Source: JAMXLO01 sp963832895
GTDB lineage: Bacteria > Pseudomonadota > Alphaproteobacteria > Acetobacterales > Acetobacteraceae
Direction of reading: 5' to 3'
Length of the DNA stretch: 64,000 nucleotides
NCBI GenBank assembly: GCA_963832895.1
Contig: CAWHVQ010000015.1
Coordinates: 62,001-126,000, forward strand
The notes under the pieces were generated by a model. That model was not told the DNA's origin. It worked only from the letters and a program-made list of their open reading frames with translations, and did not search any database. Made by a program: the position numbers and the translations under genes. This document shows, piece by piece, positions 8,372 to 16,589 of the stretch (position 1 is the first letter of the stretch; every line of letters starts with the position of its first letter).

Positions 8372-9328
8372 GTGGACCCCGAGGTCCTCATCGAGAACAC
8401 GCTGAACGCGGTTGCCGCCGGTCTTACCATCGGTTGCATCTACGGCCTGATGTGCATCGGGCTCGGGCTGATCTTCGGCATTATGCGGATCGTCAACTTC
8501 GCCCAGGGCGAACTGTTGATGCTCGGCATGTACGCCAGCCTTTACCTGGTCACAGGCGCCGGCGTGTTCGCTTTCTTGGGGCCCTATTTCGGTCCGTTCA
8601 TCGGCGCGCTCTGCGCCGGCCCGATCGTGTTCGCCGGCGGTGCGCTGCTGCACAAATTCCTGATCGCCCGGGTCTCCGGCCTGCGCACGGCAGGGAGCAT
8701 CGACGATGGGCATTTCGGCCAGCTCCTCGTCACTTTGGGCATCTCGCTGATCCTGCAGAACGGCGGATTGATCGTGTTCGGCTCGACGCCGCAGACCGTG
8801 CGCACACCACTCGCATCGCGCGCCTTCGAGGTCTCGGGGTTCTACGGCGACGCCACCGTGTTCCTCAACAAGGCGCGGCTGATCGCCTGCGCGGTGGCGA
8901 TCGTCATCGCGGTCACGCTCTACCTGACGCTGGAATACACGCGCCTTGGCAAATCGCTGCGCGCCGCGGCCGACAATCCGACCGCGGCGACCTATATGGG
9001 CATCGACGTCGACCGCGCCTATCGCACCGCCTTCGCGCTGGGCTGCGGCATCACCGCCATCGCCGGCGGCCTGATGGCCACCTATCTGTCGTTCGGCCCG
9101 TTCATCGGTTTGGACTACGTCATCATCATGTATTCCGGCGTGGTCCTCGGCGGCATGGGCAGCATCCTCGGCGCATTCTGGGGCGGACTCACCGTGGGCT
9201 TCGTGCAGCAATGCTCGGCACTGGTGCTGCCGCCGCAGTTGCAGAACGCTGCGATCTTCGTGGTTTTCCTGCTGATCATCATGCTTCGCCCACAGGGGCT
9301 GTTCGGCCGTTCGGCAGAACGCGCATGA
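8372..9328 (+). CDS. livH: branched-chain amino acid-type ABC transporter permease (LivH)
   Basis: 318 residues with about eight membrane helices. Starts at GTG 8372 after GGGAGG (8353-8358). Typical LivH features are NAVAAGLTIGCIYGLMCIGL near the N-terminus, GIMRIVNFAQGELLMLGMY, the GSTP and VRTPL loop, LRAAADNPTAATYMGID (the cytoplasmic EAA-like coupling loop) and a GVVLGGMGSILGAFWGGL ending helix. It forms the inner-membrane channel with the LivM half of the next gene. HAAT-family importers carry amino acids, but in catabolic clusters also aromatic acids, amides or urea, so the substrate is uncertain. Ten bases separate its stop from the next start. Confidence 0.93.
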   Translation: MDPEVLIENTLNAVAAGLTIGCIYGLMCIGLGLIFGIMRIVNFAQGELLMLGMYASLYLVTGAGVFAFLGPYFGPFIGALCAGPIVFAGGALLHKFLIARVSGLRTAGSIDDGHFGQLLVTLGISLILQNGGLIVFGSTPQTVRTPLASRAFEVSGFYGDATVFLNKARLIACAVAIVIAVTLYLTLEYTRLGKSLRAAADNPTAATYMGIDVDRAYRTAFALGCGITAIAGGLMATYLSFGPFIGLDYVIIMYSGVVLGGMGSILGAFWGGLTVGFVQQCSALVLPPQLQNAAIFVVFLLIIMLRPQGLFGRSAERA

Positions 9329-9338
9329 GAAACTGCAT

Positions 9339-11108
9339 ATGAGACAGGGAGCTGGTGCGCGCCTGCGACGTGATGGCGTCGCGCTCGCCATCGTCACTGT
9401 CGCCTATCTGGCGCTCGCGTTTTTCGTCACCAATCCGTATTACCAGTTGATCCTGACACTGGTGCCGATCTGGGCGCTGTTCGGCGTCTCGTGGAACATC
9501 CTGTCCGGCTATGGCGGCCAGCTTTCATTCGGTCATGCGTCGTTCTTCGGCATCGGTGCCTATACGGTCACGTTGGCATTGATCTACTGGGACCTGACGC
9601 CGTGGCTGGGCATCCCTCTCGGCATGCTGGTCGGCGCGGTTGCCGCCGTGATCATCGGCACGCCCACGTTCCGCCTGCGCGGACACTATTTCGCCCTGTC
9701 GATGCTCGCCTATCCGCTCGCCATTCTGTATTTCCTGCAATATCTCGGCTTTCAGGAGCTGTCGCTGCCGATGCACCGCGAGCACCCGGCAGCGTTCCTG
9801 GAGTTCCTCGACACGCGTCTCTACACCGTTGTCGCGATGGGCTTGCTTGCCGCGGGCGTGGTGGTCTGCGTGTTGGTCGAGAACTCGCGTTTCGGCCTGG
9901 CGCTGCTGGCGATCCGGCAGAACGAGCTGGCAGCAGAGGCAGCCGGGATAAACGCACGGCAATGGAAGATGCGCGCGCTGATCACCTCGGGTGCGATCGC
10001 CGCGGCTGCCGGCGGGCTGTATGCCTGCGTGCTGCTGGTCGTCACGCCTGATTCGGTCTTCGGTCTGCTGGTATCGGCGCAGCCCGTGGTGGTCACATTG
10101 TTCGGCGGCGTTGCGTCGATCTGGGGTCCGGTGATCGGCGCCGCGGTGCTGGTGCCTTTGGCGGAATCGCTGAACGCGCAGCTCGGCAATGTACTGCCCG
10201 GGATTCAGGGCGTCGTGTACGGCGCCGCCATCATCGTGATCATCCTGGCAGCACCTGATGGCTTGTTCTGGACCATCCGCGACCGCTGGTTCCGCCGCGC
10301 ACTCCCACCGCCGCCCCCTGCCCTGCCCGCCCTTCCAGTACCGTCTCGCGCCTACGCCGCGATGAGCGCATCGGATCCGCTACTGGAGGTGCACAACCTC
10401 TCGCGCTCGTTCGGCGGCCTGCGCGCGGTTAGCGAAGTGAGCTTCACCGTCGCACGTGGCGAGATCCTCGGCATTATCGGTCCGAACGGCGCCGGCAAGA
10501 CCACGCTCTTCAACCTGCTGAACGGCGTGCTGCCGGCCGACGAGGGCAGCGCCACACTGGCGGGCCAGCCGATGCTCGGCCGCAAGGTGCATCAGGTATG
10601 CCGCATGGGAGTTGGGCGTACCTTCCAGGTGGTACGCAGCTTCCCCCGCCTGCCGTTGCTGGACAATGTGGTGGTGGGTGCCTACGGCGCCGGATTGTCG
10701 GATCGCGACGCCATGGCGGCGGCGGAACTGGCATTGCGCCACGCCGGCCTGCTGCAGTTTGCCACGCGCCATGCCGGGCAGCTCACCAACAAGCAGTTGC
10801 GGCTGATGGAACTCGCGCGAGCGCTCGCCGGCCAGCCGCGCCTGTTGCTGCTCGACGAGACGCTGGCAGGACTTGGCCGCGACGAGTGCAACGAGGTGCT
10901 CGACGTTCTGGCGAAGTTGCGCGACGAGGGCCTGACGATCGCCATCATCGAGCACACGATGCACGCGATGATGCGGCTGGCCGATCGCTTCGTGGTGCTG
11001 GACCACGGCGCGGTGCTGGCATCCGGCCTGCCACGTGACGTGGTCGAAGACCGCGCGGTGATCGAGGCGTATCTCGGCAAGAAGTTTCTGGCTCGCCAGA
11101 ATGCATAA
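9339..11108 (+). CDS. livM: fused ABC permease (LivM) and ATP-binding subunit (LivG)
   Basis: 589 residues in one frame. Residues 1-320 are a LivM permease (ILSGYGGQLSFGHASFFGIG, FRLRGHYFALSMLAYPLAI, RFGLALLAIRQNELAAEAAG). A proline-rich linker lies at 323-335, and 345-589 are a LivG ATPase. The ATPase has Walker A GPNGAGKTT at 381-389, Walker B LLLLDE at 502-507 and the switch His in IIEHTM (539). The ABC signature is unusual: LTNKQ at 482-486 where LSGGQ or LSYGQ is expected, and the usual Pro after Walker B is Thr. The partner LivF ATPase has an intact signature, so the pair would have one canonical and one degenerate site. LivMG fusions are known, but separate genes are usual. Confidence 0.93.
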   Translation: MRQGAGARLRRDGVALAIVTVAYLALAFFVTNPYYQLILTLVPIWALFGVSWNILSGYGGQLSFGHASFFGIGAYTVTLALIYWDLTPWLGIPLGMLVGAVAAVIIGTPTFRLRGHYFALSMLAYPLAILYFLQYLGFQELSLPMHREHPAAFLEFLDTRLYTVVAMGLLAAGVVVCVLVENSRFGLALLAIRQNELAAEAAGINARQWKMRALITSGAIAAAAGGLYACVLLVVTPDSVFGLLVSAQPVVVTLFGGVASIWGPVIGAAVLVPLAESLNAQLGNVLPGIQGVVYGAAIIVIILAAPDGLFWTIRDRWFRRALPPPPPALPALPVPSRAYAAMSASDPLLEVHNLSRSFGGLRAVSEVSFTVARGEILGIIGPNGAGKTTLFNLLNGVLPADEGSATLAGQPMLGRKVHQVCRMGVGRTFQVVRSFPRLPLLDNVVVGAYGAGLSDRDAMAAAELALRHAGLLQFATRHAGQLTNKQLRLMELARALAGQPRLLLLDETLAGLGRDECNEVLDVLAKLRDEGLTIAIIEHTMHAMMRLADRFVVLDHGAVLASGLPRDVVEDRAVIEAYLGKKFLARQNA

Positions 11109-11134
11109 CCCGGCGCGCGCTGTGTCGGTGTCAG

Positions 11135-11178
11135 CTCTCCCCCTTCCCTTGCGGGAGGGTGTTGGGGGGAGGGGGAGG
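11135..11178 (+). repeat. dispersed GC-rich stem-loop repeat, copy 1
   Basis: CTCCCCCTTCCCTTGCGGGA followed by a G-rich tail ending GGGGGAGG. Palindromic core CCCTTGCGGG-type with a CTTGC loop, then a polypurine tail. It fills the gap between the livMG fusion and livF; the purine tail lies 22 bases before the livF ATG. Six more copies are in the window, all in gaps between genes. Confidence 0.8.
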
Positions 11179-11200
11179 ATTCTCTTTATCCCAAACCCCT

Positions 11201-11917
11201 ATGCTTGAGGTTCGCAACCTCTCCGTCGCGTATGGCGGCCTGCGTGCGCTGATCGATGTGTCGCTGTCGGTTGCCGAAGGACGTTTCGTCACCGTGGTTG
11301 GTCCCAACGGCGCCGGCAAATCGACTCTTTTCAAAACCATCTGCGGCATCGTGCCGCCGCTTCAGGGCGACATCTCGTTTCTTGGCCGGAACCTGCTAGC
11401 GATGCCGGCCGCGGCGCGCGCGCATCTCGGGATCGCCCACGTGCCCGAGGGCCGCCAGGTGTTCCGCACTCTGACCGTGCGTGAGAACCTGGAGATGGGC
11501 GCCTACACCAAAACCGGCCGTGCCCAATGGCAACGCTCGCTCGACCGTATACACACGCTGTTCCCGATCCTCGCCGAGCGCGCGACACAGCTTGCCGGCA
11601 CACTGTCGGGCGGCGAACAGCAGATGCTGGCAATCGGCCGCGGTCTCGCCTCCGCACCACGCCTGCTGATGCTCGACGAGCCGTCCATGGGTCTGGCGCC
11701 GGCGATCGCCGACACGATCTTCGAACGCATCTCGCAGATCCATCGCGAGGACGGCGTCACCATCCTGCTGGTCGAACAGCGCGTTGCCGAGGCCCTGGAG
11801 CTATCCGATCATGGCTACGTGCTGGAGACAGGACACGTGGTGCTGGACGGCTCATATGAAACGCTGCTTGCCGACGATCGGGTGCGCCGCTCGTATCTCG
11901 GCCTGACTGACGCATAG
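11201..11917 (+). CDS. livF: branched-chain amino acid-type ABC transporter ATP-binding protein (LivF)
   Basis: 238 residues from ATG 11201 (MLEVRNLSVAYGGLRAL); the frame further upstream is the repeat, not protein. Complete ATPase: Walker A GPNGAGKST at 34-42, Q-loop region, GIAHVPEGRQVFRTLTVREN typical of LivF, intact signature LSGGEQQ, Walker B LLMLDEPS and switch His-equivalent in LLVEQ (Gln, normal for LivF). It energises import together with the LivG half of the preceding fusion. It is 92 bases downstream of that gene across a stem-loop repeat and is followed by the binding protein after 21 bases. Confidence 0.94.
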   Translation: MLEVRNLSVAYGGLRALIDVSLSVAEGRFVTVVGPNGAGKSTLFKTICGIVPPLQGDISFLGRNLLAMPAAARAHLGIAHVPEGRQVFRTLTVRENLEMGAYTKTGRAQWQRSLDRIHTLFPILAERATQLAGTLSGGEQQMLAIGRGLASAPRLLMLDEPSMGLAPAIADTIFERISQIHREDGVTILLVEQRVAEALELSDHGYVLETGHVVLDGSYETLLADDRVRRSYLGLTDA

Positions 11918-11938
11918 CCACGGAGGGAGAACGCCATC

Positions 11939-13186
11939 ATGAAGAACGTATCCACGGTCGGCCGGCGCACTGCGCTCGGACTCGGCCTGGCCACCGGTGC
12001 CGCTGCAATCACACCGCGCCGCGCCCGCGCTCAGGCAAAGGAGGTGCCGATCGCGATGCTGGTGCCGTTGTCCGGCCCGTGGGCGCGCCAAGGCATTCTC
12101 GAGCAGATGGGCGCGCGCATGGCGATCGACGACGTCAATAATGCCGGCGGCATCAAGTCCCTCGGCGGTGCCAAACTGAAGCTGCTGGAATACGACACGC
12201 AGGACAGCGCGGAGAAGGCCAAGGATTCGGCACAGCGCATGCTGGCGCAGAACCCGGATGTCGTCGGCGGTTTCGGATGCTGGCTCTCCACCTTCACGCT
12301 GGCCGTCACCGAGGTGACCGAGCGGGCGGAGCTGCCATGGCTGACTCTGTCCTATTCCGATGCGATCACCGGCCGCGGCTTCCATTATGTGTTCCAATCC
12401 TCGCCCACCGCCGATGCGCAGGCGGAGGACCTGGTACCCATGATCATCGATCTCGCCACGAAGGCGAGCGGCAAGCGTCCCACCAAGGTCGGCATTGTCG
12501 GCGACAACACTGCCGCCGCCGTGAGTTTCTACAAGCCGCTCCATGACCACGTATTCAAGAACGAGAAGCTCAATCTGGTGGTCGATGAGGTCTACACGCC
12601 GCCGCTGACCGATGCGACGACCCTGGTGCAGGGCGTGCGCTCGGCACGACCGGATTTTATGCTGATCCAATCGACCAACGTGCCGGACGACAAACTGCTG
12701 ATCGACAAGTTCGCCGAATACAACCTGACTGCGAGCAAGCTGCCGATGGTGGGCGGCGGCGGGCACTGGTGCGTGCCCGAACTGGTGAAGGTTGCCGGCG
12801 CCGACAACCTGGAAGGCGTGCTGGTTGGCCTTGCCAATTGGCCCGGTAAAGCGGTCGCGGATGTGGCGCAGCGCTTCGTCGAGCGCACCAAGGAGCCGTG
12901 GTTCGGCCATGATTCGGTGTTCGCCTACGTGCACGTGCTGATCCTGAAGGAGGCATTGGAGCGCGCGGGCATGGCTGACCGGCACAAGGTGGCTGAGGCA
13001 ATCCGCCAGTTGAACATGAACACCGGCCCGGCGCTGTTCTTCCCCGACGGGCACCTGCAATACGACGAGAAAGGCCGCCGCGTCGGCGCCAAGCTGTGCA
13101 TCGTGCAGTGGCAGAAGGGCAGGCCGACGCCGGTCTACCCCGCGACGATCGCGGCGTCCGACGCGCTGTGGCCGAAGGTCTCGTGA
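11939..13186 (+). CDS. ABC transporter substrate-binding protein, Liv/HAAT type
   Basis: 415 residues. The N-terminus has a twin-arginine-like export signal (VGRRTALGLGLATGAAAI, RR at 9-10) with likely cleavage near ARAQA at about 30. The body is a periplasmic type I binding fold: VPIAMLVPLSGPWARQG, AIDDVNNAGGIKSLGG, LLEYDTQDSAEKAKDSAQRM and a C-terminal GPALFFPDGHLQYDEKGRR. A GGAGGGAG sequence lies just upstream of the start. It delivers ligand to the LivH/LivMG/LivF complex encoded before it. The stop overlaps the next start (TGATG at 13184). The ligand is not predictable here, though the following genes suggest a lactone- or acid-type carbon source. Confidence 0.93.
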   Translation: MKNVSTVGRRTALGLGLATGAAAITPRRARAQAKEVPIAMLVPLSGPWARQGILEQMGARMAIDDVNNAGGIKSLGGAKLKLLEYDTQDSAEKAKDSAQRMLAQNPDVVGGFGCWLSTFTLAVTEVTERAELPWLTLSYSDAITGRGFHYVFQSSPTADAQAEDLVPMIIDLATKASGKRPTKVGIVGDNTAAAVSFYKPLHDHVFKNEKLNLVVDEVYTPPLTDATTLVQGVRSARPDFMLIQSTNVPDDKLLIDKFAEYNLTASKLPMVGGGGHWCVPELVKVAGADNLEGVLVGLANWPGKAVADVAQRFVERTKEPWFGHDSVFAYVHVLILKEALERAGMADRHKVAEAIRQLNMNTGPALFFPDGHLQYDEKGRRVGAKLCIVQWQKGRPTPVYPATIAASDALWPKVS

Positions 13187-13986
13187 TGGCCGAACCTACG
13201 CCCTACGAGGTCTACGCCGTGCATTACGCGCACAATGCGAATGCACGGCGAGCGAGCAATTTCATCGGCGGTGATCCGCACGATGGCCCGATGCCGCTTG
13301 ACTACTTCGTCTGGGCGATCAAGGGACCGGATCGTTCATTTGTGTTCGATACCGGCTTCGACGCGCCGATGGGCGAGAAGCGGCAGCGACAGTTCGTGCG
13401 ATCGCCCTCGGTTGGGCTGAAAGCGATCGGCGTGGAACCCAGCGAAGTGCGTGACGTGATACTGTCGCACATGCACTACGACCACTGCGGCAACTACGAT
13501 TTGTTCCCGCACGCCCGTTACCACGTGCAGGACATCGAGATGGCGTATTGCACCGGTCGGTGCATGTGCCACGCGGGTCTGCGTGGACCGTTCGAGGAAG
13601 CCGACGTGGTGGCGATCGTGCGCAAGCTGTTCGAGGGCCGCGTCGTGTTCCATGACGGCGTGGAGGAGCTGGCGCCGGGGCTGAGCGTGCATCACGTGGG
13701 CGGCCACTCGAAGGGATTGCAGGTGGTGCGCGTATGGACGCATCGCGGCTGGATGGTGCTCGCGTCGGATGCCAGCCACTTCTACGCCAACATGGAGGAA
13801 GGCCGTGCGTTCCCGATCATCCACAGTCACGAGGACACGCTGGCGGGCTACGCGACGATGCAAAGGCTCGCAAGCGCACCGAACGCGATCATTCCGGGCC
13901 ACGACCCGTTGGTGCTGCAACGCTATCCGGCGGCGAGACCAGGCCTTGAGGGCATCGTGGCGCGGCTGGACGTGGAGCCGAAGTGA
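13186..13986 (+). CDS. metallo-beta-lactamase-fold hydrolase, N-acyl-homoserine-lactonase-like
   Basis: 266 residues from ATG 13186, one base overlapping the previous stop. The zinc motif H95-x-H97-x-D99-H100 is in ILSHMHYDHCGNY; further ligands are His in VHHVGGHSKG, Asp in ASDASHFYANM and His in IIPGHDPLVL. The order and spacing match the AttM/AiiB-type lactonase branch (DxGFD loop FVFDTGFDAP, TGRCMCHAGLRGPFE). These enzymes open lactone rings, including acyl-homoserine lactones. Within a transport operon, a lactone catabolic intermediate is as likely a substrate as a quorum signal. No signal peptide, so cytoplasmic. Confidence 0.88.
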   Translation: MAEPTPYEVYAVHYAHNANARRASNFIGGDPHDGPMPLDYFVWAIKGPDRSFVFDTGFDAPMGEKRQRQFVRSPSVGLKAIGVEPSEVRDVILSHMHYDHCGNYDLFPHARYHVQDIEMAYCTGRCMCHAGLRGPFEEADVVAIVRKLFEGRVVFHDGVEELAPGLSVHHVGGHSKGLQVVRVWTHRGWMVLASDASHFYANMEEGRAFPIIHSHEDTLAGYATMQRLASAPNAIIPGHDPLVLQRYPAARPGLEGIVARLDVEPK

Positions 13987-14023
13987 GAGTTCAGTAGCAT
14001 GACACCAACCGAAGGAGGAAATC

Positions 14024-14347
14024 ATGGCTCAGGCACCCTCGACTGAATCACGCGACCGCGTCCGCGGCACGGTTCCCAAGCTGATCGACCTCTCCGAGAA
14101 GGTGCTGTTCGGCGATGTGTGGGAGCGGCCGCAGCTCTCCAAGCGCGATCGCAGCCTGATCGTGTGTGCGACCTTGATCGCAACGTACCGGCCGGAGCAG
14201 TTGCGCGGCCACCTGCAGCGCGCGTTGGTGAACGGCGTCACCAAGGAGGAGCTGTCCGAGGTGATCACGCATCTCGCCTTTTACGCCGGCTGGCCGGCGG
14301 CGATGACAGCGGCGAACATCGCGCGTGAGGTGTTCGAGGCGAATTAG
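14024..14347 (+). CDS. carboxymuconolactone decarboxylase family protein
   Basis: 107 residues, all one CMD domain: VPKLIDLSEKVLFGDVWERP, LSKRDRSLIVCATLIATYRP, HLQRALVNGVTKEELSEVIT, HLAFYAGWPAAM. The catalytic-type His/Gly region HLAFYAGWP is kept, and there is no CxxC pair, so this belongs to the 4-carboxymuconolactone decarboxylase side rather than the AhpD peroxidase side. GGAGGA sits 6 bases before ATG 14024. It lies between the lactonase and the dehydrogenase in one operon, fitting a ring-cleavage or lactone pathway. Confidence 0.92.
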   Translation: MAQAPSTESRDRVRGTVPKLIDLSEKVLFGDVWERPQLSKRDRSLIVCATLIATYRPEQLRGHLQRALVNGVTKEELSEVITHLAFYAGWPAAMTAANIAREVFEAN

Positions 14348-14362
14348 CAGAAGGAGCGCGTC

Positions 14363-15304
14363 ATGCAGGCAGGATTCATCGGTCTTGGCACGATGGGTGC
14401 CAGCATGGCCGCCAACTTGCAAAAGGGACTGAAGGCGCGCGGCGACACGCTGGTGGTGCACGACATCCGCCGCGAGGCAGCCGCGCGTCATATCAAGGAC
14501 GGTGCGATCTGGGTGGACTCGCCGCAGGCTGTGGCCGAGCAGAGCGAGGTTATATTCACCTCGCTCCCCGGGCCGCCGGAATTTGAATCGGTCGCCGCCG
14601 GTCTGCTGGCCGGGATAAAAAAGGGCACAGCGTATTTCGACCTGACCACTAATTCGCCCACCGTCGTGCGCAAGGCGCATGAAGCGTTCGCTGCGAAAGG
14701 CGCGTTCCTGTTCGACGCTCCGGTGAGCGGCGGCCCGCGTGGTGCTGCAAGCGGCAAGCTGGCGATCTGGTGCGGCGGCGATGAGGATGTGTTCGATCAG
14801 TGGAAGCCGGTGCTCGACATGATCGGCGACGCGGCTAAATACATCGGCCCGATCGGCGCAGGCTCGGTTGCGAAGCTGGTGCACAACTGCTTCGGCTACA
14901 TCGCGACGGCGGCCGCGGCGGAAGTGTTTAGCATGGGCGTGAAGGCGGGCATCGAGCCGTTGGCGATTTGGGAGGCGGTGCGTCAGGGCGCGATCGGCCG
15001 GCGCGGCGCATTCGACTCGCTGACCGACCAGTTCCTGCCGAACAAGTATGAGCCGCCGGCCTTCGCGCTTCGCCTGGCGCATAAGGACGTGTCGCTGGCA
15101 ACCGCGCTGGGGCGTGAACTGAACGTGCCGATGCGCCTGGCCAATCTGGCGCTGGCGGACCTGGCCGAGGGCTTGAACCGCGGCTGGTCCGACCGTGACT
15201 CCCGCGCGATCATGCTATGCCAACTTGAACGAGCCGGCGTGAAGATCGAAGTCGATCCCCAACGTCTCGCCGAGGCGCTGGAGAACAAGGCGAAGAACGG
15301 ATAA
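14363..15304 (+). CDS. NAD(P)-dependent 3-hydroxyisobutyrate-dehydrogenase-like oxidoreductase
   Basis: 313 residues. The N-terminal Rossmann domain has GFIGLGTMGASMAANL (4-19) for dinucleotide binding. The substrate-binding D-A-P-V-S-G-G-P motif is in LFDAPVSGGPRGA, and the catalytic Lys is in GSVAKLVHNCFGY. The C-terminal all-helical domain carries FALRLAHKDVSLA, the family's cofactor-closing Lys-Asp. Members oxidise beta-hydroxyacids (3-hydroxyisobutyrate, tartronate semialdehyde, glyoxylate). It is the last gene of the transporter/lactonase operon, 15 bases after the CMD gene with GGAG before its ATG. Confidence 0.92.
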   Translation: MQAGFIGLGTMGASMAANLQKGLKARGDTLVVHDIRREAAARHIKDGAIWVDSPQAVAEQSEVIFTSLPGPPEFESVAAGLLAGIKKGTAYFDLTTNSPTVVRKAHEAFAAKGAFLFDAPVSGGPRGAASGKLAIWCGGDEDVFDQWKPVLDMIGDAAKYIGPIGAGSVAKLVHNCFGYIATAAAAEVFSMGVKAGIEPLAIWEAVRQGAIGRRGAFDSLTDQFLPNKYEPPAFALRLAHKDVSLATALGRELNVPMRLANLALADLAEGLNRGWSDRDSRAIMLCQLERAGVKIEVDPQRLAEALENKAKNG

Positions 15305-15309
15305 TTCTT

Positions 15310-15340
15310 CCTCGCCTTGCGGGTGGGATACGGGGAGGGG
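15310..15340 (+). repeat. dispersed GC-rich stem-loop repeat, degenerate copy
   Basis: CCTCGCCTTGCGGGTGGGAT followed by ACGGGGAGGGG. A weaker member of the same family, with mismatches in the stem. It sits in the 58-base gap between two convergent genes (the dehydrogenase and kynureninase), a place where a bidirectional terminator would be useful. Confidence 0.55.
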
Positions 15341-15362
15341 CCGCCTCATCCCCCGAAAGGCT

Positions 15363-16589
15363 CTACGTCACGCTCCACGTCTGCAGAAACCGTGCGTCGC
15401 GCCAAGCCTCACTGCGCATCACATCGCGCAGCATGGCCACCGCGTCCCACACATCGACATAGCGCAAGTACAGCGGCGCGAGGCCGAACCGTAGCACATT
15501 CGGCGCACGGAAATCGCCAATCACCCCGCGCTCGATCAGCGCCTGCATGATCGCGTAGCCGTCCGAATGCGAGATCGCGACCTGACCGCCGCGCCTGGCA
15601 GGCTCGCGAGGGGTCAGCAGCCTGAATTCAGACTCCCGCTCCATCAACGCGATGAACATCTCGGCCAGCCGCAGCGACTTCGCACGCACCAGCCGCATCG
15701 GCGCATCCAGTGCGATATCGATTCCCACCTCCAGCGCGGCGAGTGACAGGATCGGCGGCGTCCCGACCACCGTGCGGGCAATCCCGCTCGCCGGCCGATA
15801 GCCACTCTCGAACGCGAACGGCTCGGCATGACCAAGCCAGCCGGTCAGCGGCAACCGTAGATCGTCCTGCAGCAGCTTCGCGACGTACAGAAACGCCGGA
15901 GACCCGGGACCACCGTTGATATATTTGTAGCCACACCCCACGGCGAAATCGACCTCGTCGGCATCAAGCCGCAGTGGCACCGCGCCGACTGAATGCGACA
16001 GATCCCACAGCACGAGCGCGCCCGCTGCATGCGCCGCACGCGTCAACGCCGCCATGTCATGCATCGCGCCGCTGCGGTAGTTGACGTGCGTCAGCATCAG
16101 CACAGCAATCTGCTCGTCGATTGCCGCGGCCACTTCGGGAACCGCGCGCACCTCGTGGCCGTCGTGCAGCAGCGCGGTGAGACCCTGCGCCACATAAAGA
16201 TCGCTCGGGAAATTGCCTTCCTCGGTCAGGATCACCTTGCGTCCCGGCCGGTGATGCAGCGCCGCGGCGAGCAGCTTGAACAGGTTCACCGAGGTGGAAT
16301 CCGCCACCACCGTCGTACCCGCCGCCCCACCGATCAGGTAGCCGATCTTCTCACCGATGCGGAACTGCAGGTCGATCCAACCGTGCTCGGTCCAGCTTCG
16401 GATCAGCGACTGACCCCACTCCTGCTCCAGCACCTCCACCACGTGCGTCCGGGTTGCCTTCGGCAACGGACCGAGCGAGTTTCCGTCAAGGTAGATCACG
16501 CCATCCGGCAACACGAAAAGTTCGCGAAACGCCGCCAGTTCGTCGTCGCGGTCCAGCGCCGCCGCGTCTTCGCGTGTCGGTTCAGTCAT
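15363..16589 (-). CDS. kynU: kynureninase
   Basis: 408 residues from ATG 16589. Fold-type I PLP enzyme with the kynureninase pattern throughout: IYLDGNSLGPLPKATRTHV near the start, TEEGNFPSDLYVAQGL, LTHVNYRSGAMHDM, LVLWDLSHSVGAVPL, and PLP-binding K222 in VGCGYKYINGGPGSPAF. It hydrolyses L-kynurenine (or 3-hydroxykynurenine) to anthranilate and alanine in tryptophan breakdown. The ATG overlaps the stop of the SDR gene by 8 bases, so the two are co-translated. No tryptophan dioxygenase is in the window; a kynurenine-formamidase-like esterase lies far away at 60284. Confidence 0.94.
   Translation of the reverse strand: MTEPTREDAAALDRDDELAAFRELFVLPDGVIYLDGNSLGPLPKATRTHVVEVLEQEWGQSLIRSWTEHGWIDLQFRIGEKIGYLIGGAAGTTVVADSTSVNLFKLLAAALHHRPGRKVILTEEGNFPSDLYVAQGLTALLHDGHEVRAVPEVAAAIDEQIAVLMLTHVNYRSGAMHDMAALTRAAHAAGALVLWDLSHSVGAVPLRLDADEVDFAVGCGYKYINGGPGSPAFLYVAKLLQDDLRLPLTGWLGHAEPFAFESGYRPASGIARTVVGTPPILSLAALEVGIDIALDAPMRLVRAKSLRLAEMFIALMERESEFRLLTPREPARRGGQVAISHSDGYAIMQALIERGVIGDFRAPNVLRFGLAPLYLRYVDVWDAVAMLRDVMRSEAWRDARFLQTWSVT

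Noticed and set aside
13096..13185. Longer N-terminus for the lactonase-like protein
   Set aside because: It would lie inside the binding-protein gene; ATG 13186 with TGATG coupling gives the family-like start.
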